This document shows, piece by piece, positions 1-10,268 of a DNA stretch of 54,333 nt. The stretch spans positions 1 to 54,333 of the forward strand of contig JABANP010000363.1 of the NCBI GenBank assembly GCA_013115135.1, read 5' to 3'. The translations under genes and the position numbers were made by a program. The notes beneath the pieces were generated by a model. The model did no database searches. It was not told the DNA's origin and saw only the letters and a program-made list of their open reading frames with translations. The stretch is from Perkinsus olseni (taxonomy: Eukaryota > Perkinsozoa > Perkinsida > Perkinsidae). Positions within the stretch are counted from its first letter, which is position 1. The number at the start of each line of letters is the position of its first letter.

Positions 1-1095
1 GCTAGCGGATAATCTTCTTGAACCATCTTAAAATTGCCATCGGAGTTGCCCTGCACAGTGTTACTCTCTCCCCATAGCGAGTTCTGCACGTAGAGGTTTC
101 TATGGTAGCACCACTTGGGGTCATTGGAAATGACTCCACATTATCATGGTAGGTCCCAGCAGTACCCATAGTAGTACTCTGGCCTTTTCCTACCACCTTC
201 AAAGGGCATCAGGTGCCATTACTCGTTCTTGGTGACGTTCGGGACCAGTACTAGAGTAGCCTCGGCCTCTACTAAAGGTCACTATAATCATAGTGCCGCA
301 CCTTTCGGAGGATCACCCAGCGAACCATTGGGCATTTCGAATTGAAGGCCTTACCCTGCACATACCCAGCCCCATGCTCTGTAGTTGCCTCTAGACCCAC
401 CACCAGAACCAACGGGGTTGAAGGGAAAAAGGTCGGACTCTCCTGCTCGTACAACAAGAGTGATTGAACGGGCACATGGAAATTTCCAGGCACGGAAATT
501 TTTCCGAAAAATTTCCATCTGTTTTTTGGGGGTCGAAAAATAGTGGAAAAAAATGCTCTTTTTAGGTATATTTCTGGCTATATTGGCGAACTGGACGGAT
601 TTCGGTTTCTACCAACGTTAAGTGATTCGGTTCGTTCACGATTAAGAAAGATCAATTCAATATCTGACTGTTCGAAGAACTGGAGAGTCGGTTTGCAACG
701 CGAACCATGGTTGCGCTGTTGCAACTCCTTGCCAAAACTTGAAAAACTTGCAATGCTTTCATTGCTAGTAGCACGCATGAACATATGAAGAATAGTAGGA
801 AGAAGACTCATCGTTAGCTCAATATGATTCAGAGATTTTTGAAACTCTTTACTGTGAGGGATCTACTGGGTCTTACGACTATGTACGATGGCTTGCGTCT
901 ATAAGGGTCACATCAAACACTCATTGCTCAACAGCGCGGCGAGTCAGCGTGCGCGCCCGCATAATCGATTGCTCTTCTGCGCAATGCGCAACATATGCCC
1001 GTCTATTCACAGCTTTGTTTTCATGGCTCCTAGACGCTAGAAGCTACTTCCCGCAGAGTGCAGGTACCCAGCGATGACCCCTAGCGACGTGCACT
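1..1095. other. No confident gene
   Basis: I see only short open frames here, the longest on the minus strand at 272-493 and 2-202. They resemble no family I recognise. They lie downstream of the 418-residue minus-strand ORF and could be remains of the same element or terminal exons of a gene that continues outside the window. Confidence 0.4.
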
Positions 1096-2352
1096 TCATG
1101 TCGCCCCCAGATGGTACGGGCTGAACAGCCTGGCCGATGAGGGGAGGGAGAGCACTCCGCCCGAACGTAAGCGAGCGAATTTTGTTAGTTGAGTATTTTT
1201 CGGTACGAGTATTTTCGGTAATTTTCCATTCTCGAATTTTAGCTCGTACAAAGGCATATCATAATTAGAGGTAGCATTCGGCGCCACAGGAAGACCTTGG
1301 TCATGACTGCTACGACCTACATCACGACCAATAGGCTCTCCATTACCATTCAAGCTAAAGGCAGAGCCAGTACGCTTTCTCAACGTAACATGCCTATCAT
1401 AAGGACTCCTCAAGTCGTTATTACTACCAATAACCTGTTGAGCTCCTACATGATCAGGACTTAAATCAAAAGCTTGAGCACCATGCACCGTCTTCACAGT
1501 AGGCCTTCCCATATTCGTCAATTTGAGATCAATAGCCTCAAGACGACGATCAAGCCTAGAAGTCACTTCATTGTGTTGACGGTCACGATCATCCAAGCAA
1601 ATCTTCACAGCATTAAAGTTATCATTAGTAGCAGTCCTCAACTCCTCTATAGAGTTATAAACCTTCTCGTCTAACGCACCCACCGAGGTAGATAATTCTT
1701 TACGTAGGCGGGCATTCTCTATATCGATAGACTCCTTATGCTTATCAATCACGTTCATCAGAGTCGAGTGAGCAGCACTGTTTTCTTGCCGCATCCTCTG
1801 AAATTCAGAGGCCAAGAAGTCAGTGAACTGGCCACCTTTCTCCTCAGAACCAGTAATACTCTCAACAGCTTTGTTAGCAGTGTCATAATCAAAGCCCGAT
1901 GAGACCAGACCCTTAAAAGAGAGACCACCCTCTTCACCAGTACTACCCGCATCCTCCGGCAAATCACCATCCAAAGGTGGTGATTCCTTCGGTGCGTCAT
2001 CATCTTCTTCTCGAGGCTCATTAAGGACATCATAAGAAGCCTGCAATCCCGTGGACATAGCTTGAGGCTCTTCTACATACGGGGTTCCAAATACTTTGCG
2101 ATACACATTCAAGAAGAGGCCCTTCTCTACTGAGTTTAATACACATTTATCATTCTCATAGACATAAGCAGCCATCTCTCGAATAGATCCACCCGGATTA
2201 GGAATATTCCGCACCGTAAGAATAGCTTCAAGTTGAGTCCTCCCAAGATTAGCCAATAACATAGGGCTCCAACAAGGAGCTTCTACCAATTGTTGGGAGC
2301 CGTTTTGGGTTTCCATGTCAATGCTCTCAATGTCGCGAGAAGATACACTCAT
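1096..2352 (-). CDS. Coiled-coil protein, 418 aa, possibly gag-like
   Basis: A single open frame of 418 codons starting at an ATG at 2352. Residues about 30-70 contain a short helix-turn-helix-like stretch (LGRTQLEAILTVRNIPNPGG followed by IREMAAYVYE) that recalls SAP/HeH-type modules. Residues about 110-150 are rich in Asp, Glu and Pro. Residues about 180-290 are charged with heptad-like spacing, consistent with a coiled coil. The C-terminal third is polar and low in structure. No signal peptide or membrane segment is visible. Its composition is more AT-rich than the retrotransposon at 5.7-11.7 kb. A gag-like capsid protein of another retroelement is possible, but no zinc knuckle or adjacent pol is present, so a host coiled-coil protein is equally possible. 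It abuts a 5'-truncated gene at about 2.59 kb. Confidence 0.55.
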   Translation of the reverse strand: MSVSSRDIESIDMETQNGSQQLVEAPCWSPMLLANLGRTQLEAILTVRNIPNPGGSIREMAAYVYENDKCVLNSVEKGLFLNVYRKVFGTPYVEEPQAMSTGLQASYDVLNEPREEDDDAPKESPPLDGDLPEDAGSTGEEGGLSFKGLVSSGFDYDTANKAVESITGSEEKGGQFTDFLASEFQRMRQENSAAHSTLMNVIDKHKESIDIENARLRKELSTSVGALDEKVYNSIEELRTATNDNFNAVKICLDDRDRQHNEVTSRLDRRLEAIDLKLTNMGRPTVKTVHGAQAFDLSPDHVGAQQVIGSNNDLRSPYDRHVTLRKRTGSAFSLNGNGEPIGRDVGRSSHDQGLPVAPNATSNYDMPLYELKFENGKLPKILVPKNTQLTKFARLRSGGVLSLPSSARLFSPYHLGAT

Positions 2353-2593
2353 CCCACTAGATTAACGCAACCAGTCGATAATACCAATTAATACTAATGG
2401 ATAGATAATCAACCCACCGAGCCTTGGGTTGCAACGATAGTACTTCACGTAAGGATGGTCCAACCAGTAAGGACCAAAACCCAATAAAAACTCTTAATCT
2501 TATCTATACTTCACATACAAGCTCTAGCTTACTTAGCTTGAATGTCTACGATCACACAGAGCAAACGCTACCCGCGCACGCCCTAAAATCAAA

Positions 2594-3034
2594 GTGCTCA
2601 GTTTGCTCACAACAAAGGGATGCAAACTGCCCCCTGGGGTTAAAGCGGCAAGTTGTTCTAATCCCATCCACCGGGAACAAAGGCAGCGACGTCTCTCTTC
2701 GTCGGAGGAAAGGCAGCCGGATGGGACGTATCAAGCCCTCCCTGGTCCGAACAACCACGCTTTCATCCTCGGTGCTAACTCAACCACCCAGTACGGATAT
2801 ACCAGCCACTTCGATTCTAAGAGGAACACTTTTTGGTACTACTCATACGACAGCAAATACACATTGAAGAAGGGAAGCTCCGGTGAGGTCTTCGAGTTCG
2901 ATAACCCCTACGTCAAGGTTTCGTCAGCCCTCGTCAAAATCCCGGCAGAGTACATGTACGATCCGAAAAGCAACCTGGTCTATTTCATACCAAACAACAA
3001 GTCCCTCCCTGACATCAAGGCCTCCACGTATTGA
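2594..3034 (+). pseudogene. 5'-truncated member of the PGP secreted-protein family
   Basis: The frame aligns with the C-terminal half of the intact gene at 13292-14107. It shares a Cys-x-x-Pro-Pro-Gly segment and a second Cys, then the YQALPGPNNHAF block (YSAVPGPDGNAI in the intact copy), then KYTLKKGSSGEVFEF and VYFIPNNKSLPDIK. The N-terminal half, including signal peptide and the VTFEGDKII block, is absent upstream. I therefore read it as truncated, although an unseen upstream exon cannot be excluded. The reading frame itself is open to a TGA after ASTY. Function of the family is unknown. Confidence 0.6.
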
Positions 3035-4800
3035 TATTGGGGATACTTCAACAACGCTGAATCAAGTCAACGCTACGGTCATTCGCATGCCATTGTGGCG
3101 GCCGCAATGTGGCCAGATTTATCGTTTCCCCCGTTGACAAAGCCATCATTCTTTTTTTTCTCTCAACTTCAGTGTTCATCGAGCAGGAAGTTGGATATCG
3201 GAGAGCTGACGATTGATAGCTTCTCGTCACTGGCAGTAACTCACTGCGCTATGGTATCGTACTTGGTTCTCCGTTATACAGCTTTCTTGCTACTATCGCT
3301 TTGGTCACGGACTATGGATCTCGGGAAAGTACGTGTCCTCCACCCTGTTCAACTTATTTTGGCTGTTCAGAGTTGTGATGCACAGAGTCCAGAGCCGATA
3401 ATAGACTGTGCGCAGCATGAAGCTGTGGCATAGTTGTACTAGAAGCGCTTTCTGGCATTGTGGTCACGCGTCTAGGCTCAAAATCCGCCAAGTTAACGAA
3501 GGTAAGTCAACGCTCTACAATACGTTGAACGCGCCAAAAAAACACTCTGTGCAAGCGTTCGTAGTCGTCATTCCTCAGCGCTAGTCTTGGAACGTGGCAC
3601 AGGGAGTCGGATGCCTTTGCGGGATTTCCTTGTCCAAATCCAACATTCTGGCGTAAACTGGAGAAAGATTCCACCTGTTTGAGACCATTCAGCCATTGTT
3701 GTATGGAATACAACCATAAGTTATGGTCCATAACAATTTCAGCAGTCAACGTCGCATCGACGTGAGCTTTAGTAGCTCCCAAAGCGAATTTATGAGGCAA
3801 CTAACACCTTCCCTCATGTAAGGGGTTCAAGATTTGGTGTCAGGTACCGACACCGCCATCATTTGTAAGTATGAGCACGGAACTACCTCCGATAGGGCTG
3901 TAGATAATCCTTACAAAACGTGGAAGCATCAACTAGGGCCCTTGCAGTAGAGATATGCAAGGATCCGATCGAGCAGCAATTTTCAGAGGAGCTACCCTAC
4001 AATCACAACCAAAGGCTGGCATACCGGGTATAAAAGATCGATGTCCTTCGATTTCCACTGCTCACCCCAACGGACGAGAGCTGAGAACACGCAAAGAGTC
4101 ATTCACTGTGTGACCATTGCACTGTGACAATCATTATGAATGTCATGCATCGAGATGTGAGCAATATTTGACGGGCCTCGCTCTCCGTGGGAACTCGGCC
4201 TCGTAGAACCTTACGTAAAAATCTTACGGCTAACTTATTGCTATACTATGGTGAGATAGCCTAGGCATTTCCATAACTATCACTGCTGTCCGCCCCCCTT
4301 GAGGTGTCTCCCGTTCCATCTTCCTTCTGCTTTTCGTGGTGTTGGCCTGAGGGCCCCTCAGTGAGGGGGTCGTTTGTTGTTTCTTACTCCTGCGTGGATC
4401 ACAAGGCCGAAGAGAGCTTGTGAGATGGATCTTATGAAATATATTGTAGCTTATCATAAGCTGCGGAGCGTAACATCGTTTGACATTGGTGTGCGGTACA
4501 GCTGGACCGATCCACCTGTTTCACCGAGTTTTGCTCCGTCGATTCACCTCCTGACCACTCGACTGGTTCCCATTGGTATAATATTCTCCCGGTACGTACT
4601 GAGGGTTTTTCTGTTTCAGAAGGTTAGTAGTCAAACCTTCACTGGTCATATACGACTGGCCTTGACTTTCAGCTGGAAAGCCGAATACCAATCGACTGAC
4701 GATAGATGCCCAGTGATTGCGAGGGATTGTACAAGTGCATTTGGTCCCTTGCCTCTGTCCCAGGGTAGTGCTCACAACCAGCAGTAGTAGCATTGGCTCT
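3035..4800. other. Intergenic, no supported gene
   Basis: Only short overlapping frames on both strands without recognisable domains, consistent with non-coding DNA. Nothing in this stretch resembles the neighbouring secreted family. Confidence 0.5.
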
Positions 4801-4812
4801 TTTTGGCTCAAG
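4801..4812 (+). other. Match to 3' end of spliced leader (possible relic)
   Basis: TTTTGGCTCAAG is identical to the last 12 nt of the dinoflagellate-type trans-spliced leader as I remember it; one further upstream base also matches after one mismatch. It sits about 90 nt upstream of the point where homology of the next gene to its paralogue begins. In dinoflagellates such relics mark genes re-inserted from mRNA. Chance occurrence is possible, since only 12-13 nt match and the leader's 5' part is missing. Confidence 0.35.
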
Positions 4813-5615
4813 TAGTCCCTTCGTTGAACTCACTTCGAGTGATAAACAGGCGAGTCTGGCAGTGTCGCTGTGAATCTGTCTCCAGTCCCAGCAATCACGA
4901 ATTTGATTACCACTCCAAAAGGAGTGCCAAACTTGTATACAACTACTTTGGCGGAAGTGGTTACATTCTTACTTATGATAATGTCACGTTCGAGGGCGAC
5001 AAGATAATTTTGAGACGTCATGGGCTCACCGAAGGTCCTGAGTTGTATCCCTATTTTGAGGTTGGCTTCGACCTCCTCACTTCCCCCGCGAGCCCCGATG
5101 TCGTCCACACGGCTGCCAGGATAGGGCTATACAATTTCACACTCACCAAGGATTGTCCGCGACCACCTAGGTCATACACCGCAAGGTGTGCTGAACCGCG
5201 TGGGTCTGCATCGAGGCAGTTGAGAGACGTTGTGAGCGAAAGACAGCAGCCGGCGGGAGAATACTCGGCGGTTCCGGGTCCTAACGGAAACGCTATCCGA
5301 TTCTATGTTGACCCGGGTAGCCGGGGAATCGCCTTCCTTTGGCACGCCTTCGCAACTACCTTGAATTACATCACAGGTGAATATGATTACACGCTCGACA
5401 AGAAGGCCTCCGGTGAGATCTTCCGGTTTGAATTTCAAACTTTGAAACCAACTTCACTCAGCTCACGTCCCAGTTCTTCAAAATCGAATCGATTTGGTGG
5501 CTGGAAATGGGGAATTATTCCCATAGTTCCCGGGAATATTCCCGGAGAAGGGAAGAAAGGAATTATTTCGGGGGATAATATCTGCCTTTTCGGGAATTAT
5601 ACAAATTATGTATGA
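4803..5615 (+). pseudogene. PGP secreted-family member, 3' end disrupted
   Basis: From about 4.9 to 5.43 kb the translation is closely similar to the intact gene at 13292-14107: LVYNYFGGSGY, NVTFEGDKIILRRHG, EGPELYPYFEVGFDL, EYSAVPGPNGNAI, YTLDKKASGEIFRF. Just after SGEIFRF the frame breaks. A short self-complementary insertion (roughly 14 nt around 5434-5450, TTTGAA/TTTCAAA repeats) shifts the reading frame; the expected TNFTQLTSQFFKIE continuation is readable in another frame. Beyond about 5.48 kb similarity ends in AT-rich sequence with CCCGGGAATATTCCCGG palindromes. The C-terminal VYFVPNDK block is missing. The N-terminus also lacks an obvious signal peptide, so the true first exon, if any, is upstream. 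Likely a decayed copy. The LTR element lies 50 bp further on. Confidence 0.6.
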
Positions 5616-5663
5616 AATATCGACGAACCTGTATTTCTGAGCGACTCCTGCGTTTGTTGCTAT

Positions 5664-5887
5664 TGTCATATCCTTGCCATGAAGCAACACAACCGGAGGT
5701 GCCATATTAAAAGAGTACAGAGTGTAGTTGGCCACAGACCAGCAGAGTGTGTCCAGTAGTTGGACAACTAAGTGCAAAAGATTAGTATCGGTAACCGTGG
5801 GGCAATGGGGAATCTGGCGGTTTCACGGTTACACATTTAGGCGGGCGATATACAAAGATACTGAGAGAGAGGCGTGCGAATCTCACA
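5664..5887 (-). repeat. 3' LTR
   Basis: 224 bp, matching 11520-11744 except for a one-base shorter A run. It starts TGTGAG and ends GACA in element orientation. It lies directly after the purine-rich tract at 5888-5901. Confidence 0.9.
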
Positions 5888-5901
5888 CTCCGCCCCTCCT
5901 A
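5888..5901 (-). other. Polypurine tract of the LTR element
   Basis: In element orientation the sequence immediately before the 3' LTR is AGGAGGGGCGGAG, a purine-rich stretch in the position required for plus-strand priming. Confidence 0.6.
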
Positions 5902-5945
5902 GAGAATACACAAATATAAATAATAAAATCATCATCAGCATCATC

Positions 5946-7850
5946 TCATTTTTCAACTTCAATCTTGACCACGATGGCGATGCTTGTAGAAGGATTGAAG
6001 ATAACGACAGAGTCGTCGAGAGATGGGTAGTGGATGACCTCGATGGTAGCGACGTCGTATACAGCGATGCCGGCAGACAGAGAAGTATGAGGAGCATCCT
6101 CAGTGGACAGCCGAATACCAGTGGACTCCATCAGCTGGTTGGTGGTAGGGGGAGGGATGGCAGACTCATCAATCCTGAAGACGTCATCCTCGACGACTCG
6201 ACTATTACCATAGTATCGTCGGAGGTTATGGGTATCCTCAGTGCTACCATCACCTAGAACCACTGTCCCTCGACCTAGAACTGCTTGGACAGAATAGGGG
6301 CCGACCCACTTGGACTGTAGGGGAGAACCGGCGGGGAAGTACTTCATCACCAGGTCACCCGTACGGAACTGACAACCTCGACGACGACCGACCGAAACAC
6401 CAGAGGAGTCGTGAAGCTCGAGGAGGCTATCCAAGGCGCGACGGCGGGCTTCGTGGACACGAGTGGCCTCCTTGAGGATGTCGCTGGGCAGCTGCTTCCC
6501 TTGAGGTTGGAGTTCTCGCGCAAGTGGGCCCACATCATCCCAGCCAAAGAATAGGAAGAATGGCGTGGCAGAACCATTGGAAATGTCGACAACACGACGA
6601 TTGCAGCGCTTCTCGGCCTTACTGAGGAAATCCGACCAGTGAGAAGGAGCGTTACCTGTCAAGGCTCGTAGGCAGCGTTTAACCTCAGCATGTTGTCGTT
6701 CCAGCCTGGAGTTCCGCCACGGACTATACCGTGGAGCATATCGTACCAAACTCCCAGTGCGGCATGCCCACAGCCTGAAGCAACGGCTGACGAACTGGGG
6801 GCCATTGTCGGCGTAGTAGCTCAATGGGCTTCCATACCGGTCCACGAGGTCACGCTCGAGAACAGCCGTTATGGTGGGGGTCGTTGAAGAGGGCAGAGCC
6901 CACAGCCAAAGAAAACCACTGCTGCTGTCGAGAGCACTCAAAATGAACCTGCACGGCTTCTTGTAGACCGGATGGTTGCTGGGCTCTAGAGGTCCCACCA
7001 GGTCGAGGTAGACGCAGTCCAGCACATGCCTCGCAGGAGTCATCTTGCCACCAGCGCTCTTAGTGGTCCGTCGGGAGGTACAATGGGCACAGCTGCACCG
7101 TCGGAGAACGCTCAGAGTGATTGGTCTCAGCCTAGGATGATAGAACGAGAGCTCCACCATGTGGATGATGGCCTCGGACCCAGCATGGCCGATGGTGGCA
7201 TGATGGAAGAGAATGACTTCTTCGACGATGCTCTCAGGAAGAACAACCTTAGAGTCACCAGTCACATAGAGGCCTTGGCCATTGCGAGAGTAGGAGGAAG
7301 TGATCCACGACTCAGCGGCTTGAAGGGACCTTACCGTCTCCTTGCAGTCACCACTAGTCAGGATATCCGCAATGTGCCGCGATTTGGCTCCCTCATCGTC
7401 AGAGTCGGCTTGAATGGCCTCGGCTTGGATAGAGCTGGGGCCGATCTCCACCACCTTGACGTTGAGCTCCTCGTCTCTCTTCCTCTCTCCCTCTGGCGAG
7501 ACGGCATCATCGACGGTGATGCGACGTTGGTCGCCATGGCCGGTGATGGCTCGGGGGTCGAGGACGATGTCCAGCAGATTACGGTCAGCCGGGGGTGGGG
7601 AAGTGGAAGCTGGGGACTCACCTGCGATAGATCTTGCTAGAGCGTCCGTCCATCTCGGGGCACCAGTCCTCGGGATCCAAACCGTCTTGGTCACATAGCG
7701 AGTGTAGACCTCCCATTTGGTCAGAGATGGCGCCAGAGAAGGTGTCGGCGATGTTGTTCCACGATCGGCAGCCATTGATATTGTCGATGAGGAGAGTAGT
7801 GGGCCCTTGGAGCTCATGGACACAGTCAACAACGGCCTCGATGGCAGCAA
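5946..7850 (-). CDS. Retrotransposon integrase region (with end of RNase H)
   Basis: This open frame begins within the end of the RNase H region and continues through integrase. A zinc-binding HHCC-type module is visible (HHATIGHAGSEA, then CSCAHC). The catalytic core has Asp in YLDLVGPL, Asp in YYADNGPQF and Glu in SRLERQHAEVK, which is the D,D-35-E arrangement of LTR-element integrases. A C-terminal region with LVMKYFPAGSPLQSKWVGPY resembles the integrase tail. The first ~70 codons carry the tail of RNase H in a frame different from the preceding ORF, so pol is frameshifted near 7.7 kb. Integrase would insert the cDNA copy into host DNA. Confidence 0.85.
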   Translation of the reverse strand: MLPSRPLLTVSMSSKGPLLSSSTISMAADRGTTSPTPSLAPSLTKWEVYTRYVTKTVWIPRTGAPRWTDALARSIAGESPASTSPPPADRNLLDIVLDPRAITGHGDQRRITVDDAVSPEGERKRDEELNVKVVEIGPSSIQAEAIQADSDDEGAKSRHIADILTSGDCKETVRSLQAAESWITSSYSRNGQGLYVTGDSKVVLPESIVEEVILFHHATIGHAGSEAIIHMVELSFYHPRLRPITLSVLRRCSCAHCTSRRTTKSAGGKMTPARHVLDCVYLDLVGPLEPSNHPVYKKPCRFILSALDSSSGFLWLWALPSSTTPTITAVLERDLVDRYGSPLSYYADNGPQFVSRCFRLWACRTGSLVRYAPRYSPWRNSRLERQHAEVKRCLRALTGNAPSHWSDFLSKAEKRCNRRVVDISNGSATPFFLFFGWDDVGPLARELQPQGKQLPSDILKEATRVHEARRRALDSLLELHDSSGVSVGRRRGCQFRTGDLVMKYFPAGSPLQSKWVGPYSVQAVLGRGTVVLGDGSTEDTHNLRRYYGNSRVVEDDVFRIDESAIPPPTTNQLMESTGIRLSTEDAPHTSLSAGIAVYDVATIEVIHYPSLDDSVVIFNPSTSIAIVVKIEVEK

Positions 7851-8856
7851 CCCGTTCGCGCCATGTGGAGCTCATGCGCTGCTGAGTAGCATCCCAGCAT
7901 CCGCCAGTAAGCTTCGCGGGGAGAAGGGCGAACGGTAGGGGCTGAGGGGTGTCGAACAACACATCGGTGGTGGGGAAGTCTACCGGCAACGAGGCAGAAT
8001 GGGCCAGCTCGCTGTTGGGGTCATCGAGGGTGACGGCGATGAGGACTACGGCAGACCACGATGCGGTGTTGCTGTCGGTGAGCAAGACAGTGCCGAGTAG
8101 GCGATCACCCAGGGATGTAGCGAGAAGGCCGGGTAGTCCAGAGAGGTAAAAGGCAACTAGAGTGTAGAAACTCTTCTTCAGTCGGTCATAGAGGTCTTCG
8201 GGGATGTCCTCATCAACCTTCTGAAAGACTGATTGAGCCTTCTGTATCACGAAGAGAGCCGACATGGCGTCAGGCCCCAGGAAGCCTCGGAAGTAGTTGA
8301 ACACGCCGAACCACTTACGGAGCCATGTCGTCCTTGCCACTCGAGGGTTGCCACGATCCGACGGCTTGAGGGTGGGGTTCATGAACTCAGACCACGCGGT
8401 GGAGGCGGTGGTGTCAGTGAACTCGAACCGTGTCGGCTCCATGGTGCAGCAACCATTCGTCAACCTCAGACCACAGAAGTTGACCGATGATGATGGTGGT
8501 GTGGACTTGGCGTCATTGATCAAGAAGTGCAAGGCCTGGAACTCCTCGCGGGCTACGGATACGGCAGCTTCGCAGTTGTTGGTATCCACCGCCGCGATGA
8601 GGACATCATCTTTATTGTGGCGGGCTACTGCCCGGATGCCCTCCTTCTCCAGACGAGCGTTGATCCTATCAATGGGTATGTGCATAGAGGAGTTGAAGAG
8701 CACACTGCTCCATACCCAGCCTTGGGGAAGAACTCGGAGTTGCCACCACACTAGCTCTCCCGAGGGGTCCCTCGTGACAAGGCCGAAGAGAGCCGATAGC
8801 CGAGGGGGAAGGAGGATGCATGAGTAGGCGTCCACCAAGTCGACCTTAGCGTACAC
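7618..8856 (-). CDS. Retrotransposon reverse transcriptase and RNase H region
   Basis: Reverse transcriptase blocks are visible: KVDLVDAYSCILL with the first catalytic Asp, LRVLPQGWVWSSVLFNSSM, and NKDDVLIAA, where the usual Y-x-D-D is N-K-D-D but both Asp are kept. An RNase H-like region follows (LTDSNTASWSAVVLIA, later LLIDN). The frame ends at 7618 shortly after the point where the RNase H sequence continues in the integrase frame. It also does not connect in frame with the upstream ORF that carries protease and the first RT block. Two frameshifts therefore separate the pol pieces. The substitution of Tyr in the YxDD box is unusual. Confidence 0.85.
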   Translation of the reverse strand: MYAKVDLVDAYSCILLPPRLSALFGLVTRDPSGELVWWQLRVLPQGWVWSSVLFNSSMHIPIDRINARLEKEGIRAVARHNKDDVLIAAVDTNNCEAAVSVAREEFQALHFLINDAKSTPPSSSVNFCGLRLTNGCCTMEPTRFEFTDTTASTAWSEFMNPTLKPSDRGNPRVARTTWLRKWFGVFNYFRGFLGPDAMSALFVIQKAQSVFQKVDEDIPEDLYDRLKKSFYTLVAFYLSGLPGLLATSLGDRLLGTVLLTDSNTASWSAVVLIAVTLDDPNSELAHSASLPVDFPTTDVLFDTPQPLPFALLPAKLTGGCWDATQQRMSSTWRERVAAIEAVVDCVHELQGPTTLLIDNINGCRSWNNIADTFSGAISDQMGGLHSLCDQDGLDPEDWCPEMDGRSSKIYRR

Positions 8857-8889
8857 GACGTAGTCGTAGGGAATGGAACCGAGCCTTGC

Positions 8890-10188
8890 CTATGGGCTGG
8901 GCTCTGACTGACGGTAGGCCGCTTTGGTAGCAGACTCGTTGGTGACAGAGGCGCCCGGGACGAAAAGGAAACGACCATTGGAGTCGTGGGTGAGGACAAG
9001 CCGGTTGATTACCCGACAATCCAGAGTGACTCTATAACGGGAATCGACAGACTCTGGTCCCTCTGAGGGACCTGGATACCGTCTCGGCTCTGCCTCACCG
9101 GAGTTGGTCTTCTTGGCTTTGTCCACGATCACCGTAGCCAGGATCGTAGTGCACGCACCTTCAGAGCATCTTGTCACCTTCCCCTCCCCCTCCATGGTGA
9201 GCAGGCGGTGGTGCTCAATGCGCTGGTCGACGTCCGACTTGCGACGTAACTTCTCACGGTAGGGGTAAACGGGAGCGCTCTCAAGCGGTTCACAGCGACA
9301 TCTCACACGGTGGTGCCCAGGTGATCGGTCATCTTCGACCACTTCAGCGAGAGGGCAGACGGACAGACTGTCGACGGCGGCACGGTTGGCTGTCAAAGGG
9401 GTCTTAGGTGGTTGGTTGATGGACTCGATGTTGGAGACCTCAGCACCCGACCGGGACGACAGAGCCAAACCGAGGGAAGGGAACATGTTCGTTCCGATCA
9501 GGATGTCCGGATCGGCGCCGTCACAGACCAAAAACCTCAGATGACCGGAGCACAGGCCGCTCGAGAAAGCAACCTTGGCCACATGAGTGCCACGGAGTGA
9601 GTTGCCGTCAGCCACGCCTACTGGGATGTCGTTGTTGAGGGCGATGACGTCATTAGGGTCAAGCACCTTGGACTCCAAGACGTAGGCCAGGAGGCCTCTG
9701 CTCATGAGGGACACGTTGGCACCAGAGTCCACCAGAGACTCTGCATGGCACACACGCTCACATCCACCTCCCAGCTTCAGACGGACATGCGGTTGGCTAC
9801 CGCCCCTGACGTTAGTCTGGTCCTCGAAGGCCGCTGCAGCTTTGGCAGTGATGATAGCGCTATGAGCAGAAGCGGTTGGGAACTTACCGACAAACTTGGA
9901 GAGGGGATCCGACTCCTGCGTCGGGACAGACGTGGTTGCCACTGCTGACTGCTGTGGTGCCTCAGTGTTGGTGCCCGGAGTGGGAGCTCTGCATACACCA
10001 GCTACATGTCCTTTGCGATTACAGCGAGAACATATAACACGCTTGGGCGAGATACGACAGTGATGTCGGCTATTAGGGGCCTTTGATATCACCACAGGTG
10101 CCACATCTCTCGGCCTCGTCGGTGAATGTTCTCGGCTGGGGCAGTGCAATCTCGGGCAAAGTGTCCTCGAACGGAGCAACGAAGACAA
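8890..10188 (-). CDS. Retrotransposon zinc knuckle, protease and RT start
   Basis: The N-terminal part has a CCHC zinc knuckle (CSRCNRKGHVAGVC). A retropepsin-type aspartic protease follows, with the active-site motif LVDSGANVSLM and a distal ILIGTNMF block. The C-terminal part (YRVTLDCRVINRLV) is the first block of reverse transcriptase. The frame stops about 30 nt before the next ORF takes over. The zinc knuckle would normally belong to the end of gag, so gag and pol are separated by a frame change at 10.19-10.27 kb. Confidence 0.8.
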   Translation of the reverse strand: MSSLLRSRTLCPRLHCPSREHSPTRPRDVAPVVISKAPNSRHHCRISPKRVICSRCNRKGHVAGVCRAPTPGTNTEAPQQSAVATTSVPTQESDPLSKFVGKFPTASAHSAIITAKAAAAFEDQTNVRGGSQPHVRLKLGGGCERVCHAESLVDSGANVSLMSRGLLAYVLESKVLDPNDVIALNNDIPVGVADGNSLRGTHVAKVAFSSGLCSGHLRFLVCDGADPDILIGTNMFPSLGLALSSRSGAEVSNIESINQPPKTPLTANRAAVDSLSVCPLAEVVEDDRSPGHHRVRCRCEPLESAPVYPYREKLRRKSDVDQRIEHHRLLTMEGEGKVTRCSEGACTTILATVIVDKAKKTNSGEAEPRRYPGPSEGPESVDSRYRVTLDCRVINRLVLTHDSNGRFLFVPGASVTNESATKAAYRQSEPSP

Positions 10189-10268
10189 CCGTCTTGTGGG
10201 ATGCCAAGGGTTCCCGAGATGGCCGTATGGACCTTCGCATAGCAGGGGTCGGTGTCCATGACAACGGT

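Noticed and set aside
1096..2352. Calling the 418-aa ORF a retrotransposon gag
   Set aside because: There is no zinc knuckle, no LTR and no pol next to it. Left as a coiled-coil protein of uncertain origin.
7026..7698. Plus-strand ORFs of 94-204 codons within the LTR element
   Set aside because: They are shadows of the integrase and RNase H frames on the other strand.
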